A DNA stretch of 64,000 nt from Diplolepis rosae (GCA_030998225.1 JAPYXD010000727.1:3906001-3970000), one strand, 5' to 3'; positions 22,427 through 35,047 are shown, counted from the first letter of the stretch. Made by a program: numbers and translations. Notes: generated by a model not told the origin, from the sequence alone.

Positions 22427-22669
22427 ATTATAAGTGTCTCGGGAAGGGGTAGGTAAGAAAGCGAGCGTCTTCATTTCTCCGCTTTCTCTATTTTCCCTGT
22501 ACTTTTCCAGCCCGGGCTGCTTGACCATGGAGTTGGAGAGGGAGGTGGGGAGAGGGTTGCTTGGGTCTAGTAGCCTTCCGTAGAAAGTGAGAGTGAGAGG
22601 GTGCATGTCCCGAAAGAGAGGGTAGATGCTGGTTGTCCCTTTTGTCTCGTTTTGACGATTTTCCGTCAT
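22427..22669 (-). CDS. candidate first exon of the cargo gene
   Basis: A true ATG at 22669 opens 81 codons (MTENRQNETKGTTSIYPLFR at the start), ending in AAT before a strong GTAAGT donor (22426-22421), phase 0. A TATAAAAG lies about 50 bases before the ATG. The protein is polar, without domains I recognise. Promoter, start, donor, downstream acceptors and poly(A) signal all on one strand make a spliced gene plausible. Confidence 0.4.
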
Positions 22670-22716
22670 AATATTAGGGTCTCGAGGCGACTTGAAGGTT
22701 TTGGAAAGACAAGCGG

Positions 22717-22724
22717 CTTTTATA
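22717..22724 (-). promoter_or_regulatory. TATA box of the cargo gene
   Basis: TATAAAAG on the minus strand is about 48 bases upstream of the ATG at 22669, the right distance for a short leader. It stands in GC-richer sequence just inside the right arm. Confidence 0.45.
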
Positions 22725-23817
22725 TTTTACCTCCTTGAAAAGGTGCGTATAACACACTGTATTTGGTGTATTTTTATTTATTTTGACGTTTTTTTTGGTG
22801 TTTTTCGGATTCATTGCTTTTCAACACCAAATCAAACATCCTGTCGAGAAATTTCTCGATAAGAATGTGTAGACCTTATTTAGCCAAACAATTTTTCATC
22901 TCAAAGTTTTTTTTGTATCTCACATATTTTGTCTAAAAAATGGAATTTTTGAATTTTAATCGTATTTTTTGGAATTGAAACGAAAAATATATGTTTTATC
23001 AGAAACTATGTGAGACAAAACTTGTAGATCTTTTTGAAACGAACAACTTTGTATTCTTACGTTTTTTTCGTATTTTACATATTATTGTCAAAAAATTGAA
23101 TTTTGAATTTTCAATAGTTTTTTTTAATTAAAAAGAAAAATATGCATCTTATGAAAAAATGTTACAATTCAAATTTGTAGGTCTTTATTTATTCAATAAT
23201 ATTGTATCATAACGTTTTTTCGTATCTCGTATAATTTAACTGGAAAATGGAATTTGATATTGACTTTTTTCGAATTTGAATATGCTGTAACATTTCTAAT
23301 TTTGATTTAATCAAAAAATGTTATCAGGATAATTTTTAGAGATTTATGAGCACTATCTAAAACCAGTATTGAAATTTTTGATTTTTTCAAAAAATTATTT
23401 TCAAAAACACAAAAGTAGTGCTCAACCCCTCAATTTTGATTGGATGTGGCTGGTTAACGAACTTGTCCCCACTTTTTCGGCTCCGATAAAGTGTACCAAA
23501 GCTCAATTCAATCTGATAATTCTATCGAGAGTTATGTCGCACACGACCTACAGACAGACAGACAGACAGACACTTTCGTAAAAACCATTTTTTCTGACTC
23601 AGGGGGTTCAAAACGTAAAGATTTGATGAAAATTTCGAAAGTCATTTTTCACATAAAACCAATACCTTCTCATCCATGATGAGAATGTAAAAAAATAGAA
23701 ATTTCAATAAAATTGTACATTGGTTTACTAAAAAAATAACAAAATGTACTGTATAAAATAGTTAATTACACATGAATGAAATACTTTACTGTTACATCAA
23801 ATATTGAGAGTACAAAT

Positions 23818-24002
23818 TAATGCGGTCCGTTTAATGTCATCAAAAATACATTTATTTCAAAACAAAATGAAAGAACGGATTAATCAAAGTATTGTCTATC
23901 GCTGATTCCGACTTTTTCCCATCTCTTAGGCAATTTTTGAATTCCATCTCGAAAAAATTTCTTCTCTTTTTAGGCAATCCAATTTGAAAACGGACCGAAC
24001 TA
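23818..24002. repeat. possible short TIR element
   Basis: TTAATGCGGTCCGTTT and AAACGGACCGAACTAA are imperfect inverted repeats about 185 bp apart. This is a single occurrence with no other support. Confidence 0.35.
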
Positions 24003-24144
24003 ATTTGTACTCCTAATAAAATAATTTGAAATATTATGTAAACTTAATTTTATAGTAACTGATGTACCTATCTTTGAAGTTAGTTTTGTATTATATGCAC
24101 AATTATTGTCTTTTTTACTCTCTTTATTTATTTTTATAAAAACA

Positions 24145-24352
24145 CTCTCTAAATATGAATCAGTCAAATTTTCACTGATTGAATCAGTGATTTGCCTTTT
24201 CACTGATTCATCAGTGAAAAAATATTTTTTACTGTCAAATCAGTCAATTTTCACTGAAATAAGACTGATTTACAGTAACCTCTTTTTAGCTATTTGAATC
24301 AGTCAAATTTCACTGATAATCAGTAGATTTTGACTGATTCAAATTTAGAGAG
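24145..24352. repeat. CTCTCTAAA-end MITE, complete copy
   Basis: The ends are CTCTCTAAATATGAATCAG and CTGATTCAAATTTAGAGAG. The interior is a patchwork of TCACTGATT and its inverse. It is 208 bp long. Confidence 0.75.
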
Positions 24353-27037
24353 TATACATTTAAATTTCACGCCTTTTAAAATCTAGTGAAAAGTTAGTGA
24401 TTTTTACTTATTTTTAGTGATTTTTGAATATTCCAGTTTTAATGTTTTTTCATGCGCCCGATTGTGATTTTTCATTTCAAGTAGTTGACCGCCCTAGTCA
24501 TATATCTTCTCGAAATACCTTCACTTCCAGCTGAAATCTTTGAACTTAATCTGATCTCGGACATTTTTTTCTCGAATCTTATCGATTCCTACTGAATTGA
24601 AACTTCTCAGGGTGGATAATGAGAGCACTTTCGTGCTCACTGGTTATCTTGAAACTTATGTCCTAAGAAAATTGATTCCTTTGCCAATAAAAAGGACTTG
24701 TCTTGGAACAACTTGACGCCTGACCTTGATCCTATCTACGCTTCTCTTCGATTTTCCTCTTAGGAAAGACCGATCGCGATCTTCAGCGATATCCGCTTCC
24801 CTACGGTCGCATTAGTGAACACTTTCCTTTCTTTTACCATTTCTTTCAGCAAATCGACACCAGTTTTATACTCTTTTTATAGCCTCGTTGCCCTAGATAT
24901 CCATCAACTTGTTCATGGTCAGTTCTTGAAGTTAGCTTCCCGATTTCCAGCAGCTCAAACTCGAGCTAGAATTTTTGACCCCACTCAAGCACTATTGCTG
25001 TTTTTCAATTGATCTCAGTTTGGCAGGGCCGCAACTATAATTACAAGTTGTCATTTTTTACACGACCCCACTTGCTTTGAAGCACATACCGATCATGTCA
25101 TAAAGTTCTGTTATATTCTTTGAACTGATCGCTGCAGCAGAGCAGCGTCGAATGAACGATTAGCCGGGTAGGAGGGGCGTTTAGGTTACTCAGGTTATGA
25201 AAGCGAAATTCCCTCTCTCCTCCACATACCTTCCCTTCTCCCCCCTGAAAGTCCCTCGACCGCGTGTGTTGATCTGTACACACTTCAGCGATGCTAGATA
25301 GTCAACGACTGCTGCTCGTTCTAAGTACGGCGTCGGCGTGTCAAGAATCCTCGACAACTTGATACTAAATTTCTTTATTCATAATTCGATATTTTATCGA
25401 AGAATCAAGGAAGAGAAAGTGAAAAATAATAAAAAGCACTAGGAGAAATTGAGATCGGTAACGTTCGTGGTCTGTTGATATCTTGCGGGTAATTCGTGAT
25501 GCGAATCGAGTAACGAATGAGGAGCAGCGAGCGCTTTGCGACAACGGATCAGTACGATCGAAACCGATCTGTCACGATCGGTCGTCACAGCTGACGAAAA
25601 TCTGACTCGCGGGAGGTTTTCGCCGGTGAGCCGCATGTGTTCCATTCGCGCTTCTTGTTCTCGTGCAATCGCCACTTTGTATTCCTATTCCTATTGCTAT
25701 TGGGTACATTTGGTTCTGTGAGTTAGACACTTATTGTTTTGTGGAAAAATTACTATTGACTTAAGTTCGTTAGGATAAATGGAAAAGTAACAGTTGGAGA
25801 AGTTCGTTTGTCAATATCTTAGAACTATTTTGAACAGTAAAAGAAACTGATTTCGAAAGCAGTGGCTCATTCGAAACTGGATCAAGAAGACATTTCAAGG
25901 TTTGTCCTAAGTTTCGAGATGAGAAGCCAGCAATCTTGAATGAATTTTGAATAACGGGAACGAATTCGCAATTTGACGACATACGCCCAAAACCAGTTTA
26001 AGTTAAAAGTGGGTCATTGCGAAGTGATCGGCGAGTTCAATCAATTACTTATTCCCTGTTTCTTTCTCAGTTCGAACAACAAATGAATCTTTGACTGCAG
26101 ATAAATTATCGCTAACGAATGTAATCCTAATCTGTGATTCCCTGTTTTCCCCCTGTGTGAAGATGAAGAGATACATGTTCGCTGAAATGATTATTAGGTA
26201 ACTGCAACCTTGAGTTCTTGATTGTAGGTACTACAGACTCGATGAAACGTTGTTAGGAGAAAACGCAAGGCTGCATCGATCATTGATTATAAAAAAGCAT
26301 AATCATCATTCCCAAGTCTTCCTGTCCAGTCCCAAAGGGAAGTGGAAACTGCTGAAAGTTTTGAAGGGTCACTGGACAAGAAATTGAAAACTATTCATTG
26401 TTAATTAAAAGAAAATAATAAATCAATGAACTTTTATCAGATGTAAAGTAAATATTGCTAAAATTCTTCGTTTCTTGGATTATACTCGGATCAAGAATGT
26501 CGATTTGAAACCAGACTAGTCTAGAAGCTTGACAAATCGATTCATTAAACTCGAGGCTACTTGCATTGGGATCGACCTGATGCTCCATCGAATTTATCAG
26601 CTATATTAAATCCATTAGGCGCAAAGCTGGCGTCGATTGATGCGAGCATCTGCTTCAAGGAGAAATTAAAGAAGAACAAACGAATTTGCGATTTGGTTTG
26701 TTTGCTTCGAAAAAAGAAGGGTAAAGTAAAGAGATAGAGGGAAGGTCGAAATGGAATAGTTTATTGACTTGGAGTGCCTTGAGTGACTTGATTAATTGAA
26801 CTAAAGATCGACTCAGAGTTGATCAGACTTTTATATTGTTTAGTAAAAGGAAGTGATAAGAATGTATTTATAAAAAAGAATCATTTAAGTAGTAGACTTG
26901 TAGACGGGTTTTCGAAAGTGCCTGACAGTCTGTAAATATGTACTGCTGTGTGCATTGATAACGTTGATAAGTGGAACCATTTAGTTGGATTTCTGGACGC
27001 CAAAACGTGATCAGTGATTTTTCTTACGAGTTTCACA
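24353..27037 (+). promoter_or_regulatory. longest repeat-free block of the intron; candidate regulatory region
   Basis: Over 2.6 kb I see no palindromic element, while most of the surrounding intron is built of them. Composition is less AT-rich, with many CG dinucleotides, especially at 25100-25720. At its downstream edge are TATTTATAAAAAAG (26865-26878) and two GATAAG motifs (26855-26860, 26967-26972). No long ORF is convincing. The claim of regulatory function is an inference from repeat exclusion. Confidence 0.3.
26869..26876 (+). promoter_or_regulatory. candidate TATA box of an internal Mitf promoter
   Basis: TATAAAAA is 162 bases upstream of the ATG at 27038. AT-rich genomes contain such strings by chance, so it only has weight together with the start and donor downstream. 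Confidence 0.25.
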
Positions 27038-27073
27038 ATGCCTGTTTTTAATATTATCGCCAGAAGATGCAAG
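27038..27073 (+). CDS. Mitf: candidate alternative first exon of Mitf
   Basis: ATG at 27038 has an insect-like start context (CACAATG) and opens 12 codons, MPVFNIIARRCK, ending AAG before a strong GTAAGC donor at 27074. The end is phase 0, matching the phase-0 start of exon B at 53894, so splicing would give a short isoform lacking exon A. Vertebrate MITF makes short isoforms from internal promoters with very short first exons, so the arrangement has a precedent, but there is no sequence similarity to rely on. A chance ATG plus donor in 53 kb is quite possible. Confidence 0.3.
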
Positions 27074-27102
27074 GTAAGCCAGGAACGGATACATGGTTTC
27101 CG

Positions 27103-27664
27103 ATTTACGAATTTTCATACCTCTCTTATTCATCTCCAATCGAATATCGCGAATAGATACTTACTTTATACTTTTATTTTGAAACCATCATTTAAGAATA
27201 ATGGTAATAATCAAAAATAAATTATGCAAATTTCATTTAAAAGGCTTAAAGTTCAGGATTTTATGATTTTATAGCATGAAAAATGAGAAAAAATCTTAAG
27301 TATAACACTTTTTTCGTTTTATGCGAAAATTTACAGTCTAAATCCGTTTTTATACGCTTGTGTGCAGTTTTTGACCAGTTTGAGAGCCATTCGCTCTAGA
27401 TAATTTTAATTTTATTTTTTTTCTGTGTGCCTCTGAATGTGTTACATCGGAATATAACATTCTTAGGTATAATTTACGAATTTTCATACCTCTCTTATTC
27501 ATCTCGAATCGAATATCGCGAATGGATACTTACTTTATCCTTTCTTTTGAAACGATCATTTAAGAATAATGGTAATAATCAAAAATAAATTATGCAAATT
27601 TCATTTAAAAGGCTTAAAGTTCAGGTTTTTATGATTTTATAGCATGAAAAATTAGAAAAAATCT
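27103..27664. repeat. segmental duplication, two ~193-bp units
   Basis: 27103-27295 and 27472-27664 are direct copies (starting ATTTACGAATTTTCATACC) differing at a handful of bases. The 176 bp between them is a piece of the piggyBac-like foldback seen at 33763-34611, with the shared marker GTTACATCGGAATATAA. Confidence 0.8.
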
Positions 27665-29904
27665 GTTAAATATGCAACGTGAGAAAAAAAATTTTGAATC
27701 AATGTTTGTCCATGATTATATGCTATATAAGATTCTGTGTTATTATGGAAAGTTGTTTGTTTTCTAGTACTACAAAATTTTAGTTACTCAAGCTAAACAT
27801 TGCTTCTTATCATTTTTAATTGTTATTTGTGCAAGCCCGAGTAAAGTTAATATTTTTAGAGTGTAGTTAACAAACAAATTTAAATGGATGTAGATTTTAT
27901 TTTCATGAATTTTGTCTATTTCAAAGATATAGTTATATGTCTGGTGGCAACGTCAGTCTGTATTCAATTATGCAAGTGCAGTGGTTATTTTAAACGACTC
28001 GCATGCGCCTGTATGTTAACCCTTAGCAAAATATTGTGTGTGGATTTGATCGTCATGAGATATTAACTAATTTCGGATAACAGAATTTATCACATTTTTA
28101 ATGTAAATTTTGTAATTAAAATGAATCATATTTTTTATTGATGTAGAATTAGAATGTTTTATTTTGATCAGCAATCAAGCATGAATAATTTATTATTGTC
28201 TGTTTGATATAAGCATAAAAAATGCGAATAAAAAGTCTGGTGTCATGAATGCCCCGAAAATGAATGTGGATGACCTCGAATGAACTTTTTATATCTTTTA
28301 ACTCCTTTAAAGTATTATTCGGAGACAAAATGAAATGATAATTATGGCAATTTTTATTTTATTCGTGCTTGGAAAATTATACACTTTGCTCAAAACACTA
28401 ATTATTTTGTACTCTTATTTTTTATTCCAATAAAATTCACAACAAACTTTATTTGTTTTAATAAATGAATGTTTAGAATTTAATTAATTGATTTATGCAT
28501 AAGGTATTATATGATTACTAATATCAGTTTTTCCCGGTTTAAAGTATATCAAAGACTTTTTTTTCTTATATATATATATCTATATCACGTACAATTGATA
28601 TGATTTTAACTCTTCGATCTTTCTCCTGTGATAAGATAAAAATATAAAGATAGTAATGTCAGTAAAAATATCTTCAGCTCTTAAATCGAATATCTGAATT
28701 TCATTTGTTATTGTATGTTAAAATTATTTCATAAATGTTTTCTAATTGACAAATCAAAATGATGTAAGTTGAATTTTATTTCGAAGAATTGTTAAAGGCT
28801 ACTTTTTTGTGAGCTCCTTGAATCATCTTTTCATATTTTCGTGGTTTTTTATCAAAATTTAGTTCTTTTAAAATACTAATTTCTTTGAAACGATAAGACG
28901 TATACATTAACAAACCTCAGTTTTAAGAGATAAGTTTTGTAAAATATCCCATGATGTGTAGTGTTTTTCCTGAGAAGTTCTGTACTAATTTCTGGTGCAA
29001 CTTCCAGTCCATTTTCCACAGACTCTTGGAAAATTCCTGTTTGATTCTCAGAAAACTCTGGGGAATATTTTTATGTGGGCGAAGAGTTTGAAAGACTGTC
29101 GTTTTCAATTTAAACTCTTTCTGCCAAAGTCAATAAAAATAAATCGCTTTTAGGAAGGAAATTGAAACTTTGAAAATATTCTGAGAGTATGGGACAAAAT
29201 TTTCAATATTCCCGTAGATATGATTTCCGGAATGGATGTTCCGCGTGGATTGTGCCGGATATACGCTTGTTAAAGCAACCTTCACGTAATAGCAGACTTT
29301 GAATATCGTTATTCTGGTTAAGTTAGAAAAAAGGATTCTTCATTATCCGATGACACTTTTGCAGAAAAAACAACGCAACAGGAAAAATTTTACAGATAAT
29401 TTGCGTGATACAGGAAGGAATAAAGTAAAGTGAACTTCCATATTCCTAAAGCAACAATTGTAGTTTACTGATATCAAATCAAGAAACAACAATCTTGAAT
29501 TTAAAATTTGAAAATTTAATATCATCAAAAAAATATTTACATGTCTTGCTATTTTTGTATAAAACAAATCACTAGGCTCTAGCATTTTCAAATAAATTCT
29601 TGTAACTTTTCAGTTTTCAAAGCACTTGTTATCGAACTGTATTTTAAACCTCTTGCGAAAATAAATCATTCACACCCAACGTTAGAAATTAGTTTTCTTG
29701 AAGGAAAACGGCGCTGAGATAAAGCATGAATTAGCATACGTCTGTCACTTGGTTGTGCAATATTATTACCTTGCACTCTTTAAATTCTAGTGATATGATA
29801 AGTATTTGTTATATTTGTGCGGATAGTCGTGCTGAATTCCACAAATGCTATACTAGTGAGATCCATGATTTTAGGGAAGAAGCCGAATTCAAACCATAAA
29901 CTTA
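27665..29904. other. intron, no feature recognised
   Basis: AT-rich unique-looking sequence. A short TA-rich simple repeat lies at about 28570-28590. No gene is seen. Confidence 0.5.
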
Positions 29905-30389
29905 ACTGTTAGAAATTTTTGTATTAAATTTCCATTACATGTAATGGAAGTTTTTTTAAGTAACGTATATTAAATTTTAAAAACTTTCATTTTAAAAAAT
30001 TAATAATAAATTTAATATGAATGTATATTAATTTTTCATAATATACAAATCTATTAATTTTAATTTGTCACTTGTGTATTAGAGTCTATTAAAATTACAC
30101 GGAGAAACTATTTATATCAATTTTTACTATAGTATTTTTCAATTTAGGGAAAAACGTATCACTGAGAATTTTTGTTAGTAAAAATACTTTATAATAATGA
30201 TATGAAACTTCAGCATAGTTCATAGAAAATTTTACTATAGTTTATACTAAAGTTTCATATCATTATTATAAAGTTTAGTATTTTTACTAAAAAAAATTCT
30301 CAAAGTGATACGTTATTCCCTAAATTGAAAAATACTGTAGAAAAAATGTATATAAAAAGTTTCTCCGTATAATAAGATTTTTAACAGTG
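29905..30389. repeat. CACTGTTAG-TIR MITE, interrupted
   Basis: The left end reads AACTGTTAGAAATT (first base changed) and the right end TTTTTAACAGTG. Near the left end is the 22-bp palindrome centred on ACATGT that marks this family. A CACGGAG palindrome is inserted at 30098. Confidence 0.75.
30098..30369. repeat. CACGGAGAAAC palindromic MITE, nested
   Basis: This 272-bp near-perfect palindrome starts CACGGAGAAACT and ends AGTTTCTCCGTA, flanked by TA (30096-30097, 30370-30371). Related copies are at 40206-40484, 42621-44113 and 60160-60785. Confidence 0.8.
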
Positions 30390-30758
30390 TTGCTACATTA
30401 TTCTTGCTTAAAGCATTCGAATATTGAAATAGATACTTAAAACTCAAGAAATTTTATTTTACTTTTTAAAATTTTTTATAGTTTGCGCCTTACTTTCAGT
30501 TGGCTGAATACTTTTTTGTCAACTTATGCAAATGAATTCAAAACCTTATGAGGAAGCGCTGAACTTTTTCCATTCAGTGGATTCACTTTCATGACAAGCC
30601 TGGTATGTTTTAGTTTTTGAAACTTTGTAATGAGATGAATGTGATCCTCCTTTAAAATGAAGCACTTTTAATTGCAATCATAGAGCAGAAAATAACGTGC
30701 CAAATAGAAAATTATTCTTCTTTTAAAATTTTATGGAGTATTTAATGAGTAATATTAA
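30390..30758. other. intron, no feature recognised
   Basis: Unique-looking AT-rich sequence between two repeats. Confidence 0.5.
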
Positions 30759-32265
30759 GGGAATCCGCCATCTTTAATAATTTTATTTTTTAAGTTTAGA
30801 CTTCCCATATAATTCTTTTTATGTTCAGTATCTTTATTTAGAAAGATTTTGGGTTTTTTAAATCCCAGCACCTTTGTGTATTTTCAAACTAAAATTTTTG
30901 AGTTTTTTGGGCATTTTTAATACATTTTTTGACTTTGAATAACATTTTTGTTTTTTAACCAATTGTCATGATTCTTTTTTTATTTTTATTTTTTACAATG
31001 TATTACAACTTTTTGGGTATGGAAAATAAGGCAACGTTACTGAAAAAAATTTGTAAAATAAAATAAAAAATAAAATAAAAGAATCGCAAAATATAAAAAA
31101 AAAATTGTGTAGCTATTTTTTAAACTAGAGTGCTTTCTATACCCAACAATATTGATAATATAACAAAGAATAAATGGTAACTTTATAAACATTTCTTTTT
31201 GGTTTAAAATACATAATGGTGGCTAAGTATTGCTGTGTCAAAAAAAAAAAATTTTTTTCGGATGTCGTCCCTGGCAAGAAATTCTAAAAATTGAAATTTG
31301 CACCTTGAAGAAAAAAGAAATTTTTTCCTGTTTATAAGATTGCCCAGTGAAGTACCCAAGATTGTGAAAAAATATTCATTTTTGAAAAAATGGTGATAAA
31401 AAAAATTATCTTTTGAAAATGCAAAGGTGATGAAACCCCTTAAAGTAAAGTCTTGTAATGAAGCCTTAATACTTACTATCAAAACTTCCCTGCTCTATAA
31501 ATATATGTATATACATAAAGGCAATATATATATAGATACATATATATTGTGTTTTTATAGGGATACCTGTTATATATCATTCTCTATATAATTAAGAAAT
31601 ATTATTAAATAAATAAACAAACTATTTTGTGTAAAAAGCTAATTTTCGCTAAAAACGCCTTATTCGTAAATCGTTGTAACTTTTAATTTTATTTATTTTT
31701 CCAAGAAAAAAGAATCAGATTGCCCTGAAAATTTACACTCTCTCTAAACCTGAGTCAGTGAAATAGTCACTGATTATATCAGTGAAAATATATCAACTGA
31801 TAAATCAGTACCCTGTTTTGATTTCACTGAGGAATCAGTGAACTCGTCACGTGAACATAACTTTTGAATTCGCGAATTCAAATGTTTCAACTACACGTTA
31901 CATAATATAATTATACAAAATAATAATTACAATATAAAGTAATAATTACGTAATTTCTTTTTATAGTGTTTAACCTAAAATAAACGAGTTCATTGATCGC
32001 TAAAGTATATTTCTGGCTTTATTATTCCCACCTGGAGATTTCACTGATTCAATAAGTGCATTCGATCTATTTCACTGATTCATCAGTCGAATTTCACTGA
32101 TTCTCAGTAAAAGACTGTTAGCTGCTGCCATCAGTGAATAGTCACTGCGAATCAGTGGCCGTTCACTGATTCAGGTTTAGAGAGCACATACCCAGAAAAG
32201 TATAGAGAATAAAATAATAAAATTTTTAGAAAAAGTAAAAATAATCAAAAATATACCAGTCAGAC
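30759..32265. repeat. GGATCCGCCAC-type foldback, interrupted, right end lost
   Basis: The left end is GGGAATCCGCCATC. The body follows the order of the 45674-46529 copy until a CTCTCTAAA-type MITE at 31741. An extra block at 31205-31400 (TGGCAAGAAATTCTAAAAAT) also occurs at 55120-55320. A TA-rich simple repeat lies at 31500-31550. Confidence 0.65.
31741..32184. repeat. CTCTCTAAA-end MITE, diverged and expanded copy
   Basis: The ends are TCTCTAAACCTGAGTCAG and CTGATTCAGGTTTAGAGAG. The centre (31860-32035) is unrelated to other copies. It carries GTCACGTGA at 31846-31854. Confidence 0.7.
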
Positions 32266-33758
32266 AAAAATTTCATTTATTTAAAAATGTTCTGTGAATA
32301 AAAAAAGAGGAAGTTAATTCGAAGTGATTTAGTGGACGTTTAAAGAGTTTTTCAAAGCGGAAAATTTCCTATAGATATCAGGAAGCGATAGGAAGATCCG
32401 GTCGTTCGGAAAAGGAACTCGAGAGTTTGTGATGTATCAAATTGAAGGCTATTTATTAACGATTAAGTAAGTCATCATGCATTATGTTTTACAAGTACAA
32501 GCGGCTTTTATACTTCTAATTTAAAGCCGTAACCTTGCTGATTTGACGCCATCCCAGTTTCCGTTCTATCTTACTTAACTAGTTTCATTGCATTATATAA
32601 ACCCCGGAGATGAAGAAGCGTGACTTTTATGTGCAACGATACGTTAAAATGTCGACAAGATTCCATTTACCATGGAAGACTCACTACACATAAGTTTTAT
32701 ATTGTCTTACATCTTGGCAACAGGGTCCTTGAAATTCGCATTAGGCGCAAATCACGAATATCTGCAGTGAATGAGCTTTTTCCTTAGTGTTTAATTACCA
32801 ATGCGTCAAATCTAATACAAGCTTGGTGTGAAAGATAGACGTTTACGGGGAACTCATTTCAATATGCATTTCAATGTTTCGTGCCAGTAATTATCATCCT
32901 GAACTACCTATTAATCATCGCTCGCACCTTCATGCTTATTTTGTACCTTTATACCTACATTTATTCTTAATTTTGATGTCCACATCCACGTGTGGCAAAC
33001 AGCCAGTTTCAGGGTTATATTGACTTGTCCGAAATTTGCTTTTTGCTCGAAACAAACATTTTATTTTTAATTTCACTTACAAATGTGCCTCTGTGCTTAA
33101 AAAAATACCAAGTAGCTTTTCTGGGTCTATAAATAGCTTCAGTATTAAAGAAAAACTTTCTAAATGTAGGTTGATTGATTCTAATAAATTTTGTGCATAT
33201 GAGTTAGAATTAAGAGATTCAGTTGAGTAAACGAAATAAGAGTGAATCTTGATTAAACAATTTTTATCAAATTTTGTTGATCTATATTAACTAAATATTT
33301 GGTCGTTTTATATTTAAAAAATAAATATTTGTTCTAGTTTTTTTTATCAAGACATTTGTTCAAATCATTTTAGTTAGCGTTAATTTAAACAGAAACGAGT
33401 TCAGATACAATCTATAGATCAGAAGAAAGAGTATCAATGCTTTAATGAGGGGATAATTTATATAAATTACAAAAATAATCATGACGTACATCGATTTTCA
33501 GAAAAGTCGTAAATATAAATAAGTACGTTCACTATTTAAGTGCACTTTAATTTTCGAGTGTTTTGAACCTGACGCAATGTAATTAAATTGATGATTTACT
33601 CATTAAGGTACTTGTCTTCATTTTAACTCATTTTACTTAGTCTCTCCTTAGATAAATTACTCCTATGTAACTTATTGTGATATGTACCTACAAGCTTGAA
33701 TTAACATAGCGCCTGCACGTTATAAAATTTTGTATGCAACAGTGATGTAATAAATATT
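32266..33758. other. intron, no feature recognised
   Basis: Mixed-composition unique-looking sequence. No gene or repeat is seen. Confidence 0.5.
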
Positions 33759-33762
33759 TTAA

Positions 33763-34611
33763 CCCTCTATGGGTCAGTGTAACTTTCAGGTCAGATGCTA
33801 ATATATCGACATTTAACCAAATAACTTTATTTTCTTCACAAGATGACGTATACGTCTTAATTATTTAATCTCTGAGATAACCAATAACAATATTGATGAC
33901 GGTTGGCAGCACCATCAACCTGAAATATCATTGGGCTGAAGTTTCAGACGTTTAGTCAGCCAAATTTTGAAATATTTTTGTTTTCACTAGAAATAATTAA
34001 ACAACGCTGGGAAACAAAAAACTAATAGTTTTCAAAACTCTATGAACAATAAAAATTTCAAAATTAGAAAACAATTTTTTTTTAATTTCGATTTTTCAAC
34101 AGGCAAATTGTAATTAGACGGCCAATTTTCACGGAAAACGAAAAAAGTGTTATACCTAAGAATGTTATATTCCGATGTAACACACACTGAAAAAATATTT
34201 TATTGAATCAAAGAAAATTATTTGTTTTTGCCCCGTTTGAGGGCCATCCACCCTAGATAATTTTAGTTTTATTTTTTTTCTGTGCAGCTCTGAATGTGTT
34301 ACATCGGAATATAATATTTTTAAGTATAACAATTTTTTCGTTTTATGCGAAAATTTACCTTCTAATTACGATTTGCTTGTTGAGAAATCAAAAAAAAAAA
34401 AAAATTGTTTTCTAATCTTAAAATGTTTTATTGTTTATAGAGTCTTGAAAACTATTAGTTTTTTGTTTCCTAACGTTTTTTAATTGTTTCTAGTGAGAAC
34501 AAAAATATTTTGAAATTCATCTGACTAGACGTCTGAAACTTCGGCCCAATGAAACATCAAAGTAAATGTCTTGTAAGTGTATATTTAAGGAAAAAATCGA
34601 CCCATAGAGCG
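33763..34611. mobile_element. piggyBac-like foldback MITE
   Basis: The termini are CCCTCTATGGGTC and GACCCATAGAGCG, with TTAA at 33759-33762 and a decayed TCAA at 34612-34615. The arms are inverted over most of the 849 bp. CCC-starting ends with TTAA duplication are the mark of piggyBac-type elements. There is no coding region. Confidence 0.65.
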
Positions 34612-34679
34612 TCAAATAAAAATTGTGCAGTTCATAGATCATAAAATAGTACATTGTGCAACTAGGGAAAATAAATGTT

Positions 34680-34705
34680 TTTATTGCCCCGCACGGGGCA
34701 ATAAA
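34680..34705. repeat. perfect 12-bp-arm hairpin
   Basis: TTTATTGCCCCG, loop CA, CGGGGCAATAAA. It stands alone in AT-rich DNA just outside the piggyBac-like foldback. Its role is unknown. Confidence 0.6.
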
Positions 34706-35047
34706 GTCCACTTTATGGCCCGCTAGTAGAAAAATACAATTTCTTTCTGCATCATTTCACATAAAAAATGTACAAAATGTGAGTTATGTTAGGATAAGAT
34801 AAGATAAGAAGAAAACGAAGAAAAGTTGTACAGAAATGTCTGTCATTTAAAGTCTGTAAACACGTTTGTTTAAGCATGTGTTAAACTGAGGCATGACGCA
34901 GAAAAGAATCTTTACCAAATATCATATGTTTTTATTGAGGTGAAAAATATTTTCTGTGAAAAAAGGAACACTGACTTTTTTGAACTTTGTAAAACCTTAT
35001 TGAAAAATCCATCTTGTCTTAAAATGACGATAACTTAATTCTCAATC
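34706..35047. other. intron, no feature recognised
   Basis: AT-rich sequence. Nothing recognised. Confidence 0.5.

Larger units (their letters stand above)
19131..23697. mobile_element. 4.6-kb long-inverted-repeat (foldback-type) element with cargo
   Basis: The left arm (about 19131-20010) and right arm (about 22820-23697) are inverted copies some 870 bp long that differ by only a few percent over the stretches I compared. Ends read TTTTTTACATTCTCAT on the left and ATGAGAATGTAAAAAAA on the right. The left arm continues to about 20560 with sequence that also ends the solo arm at 4325-5290. The interior (20560-22820) is much GC-richer than the intron and holds a gene-like unit. No transposase or polymerase domain is visible, so the superfamily is unknown. 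Confidence 0.8.
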
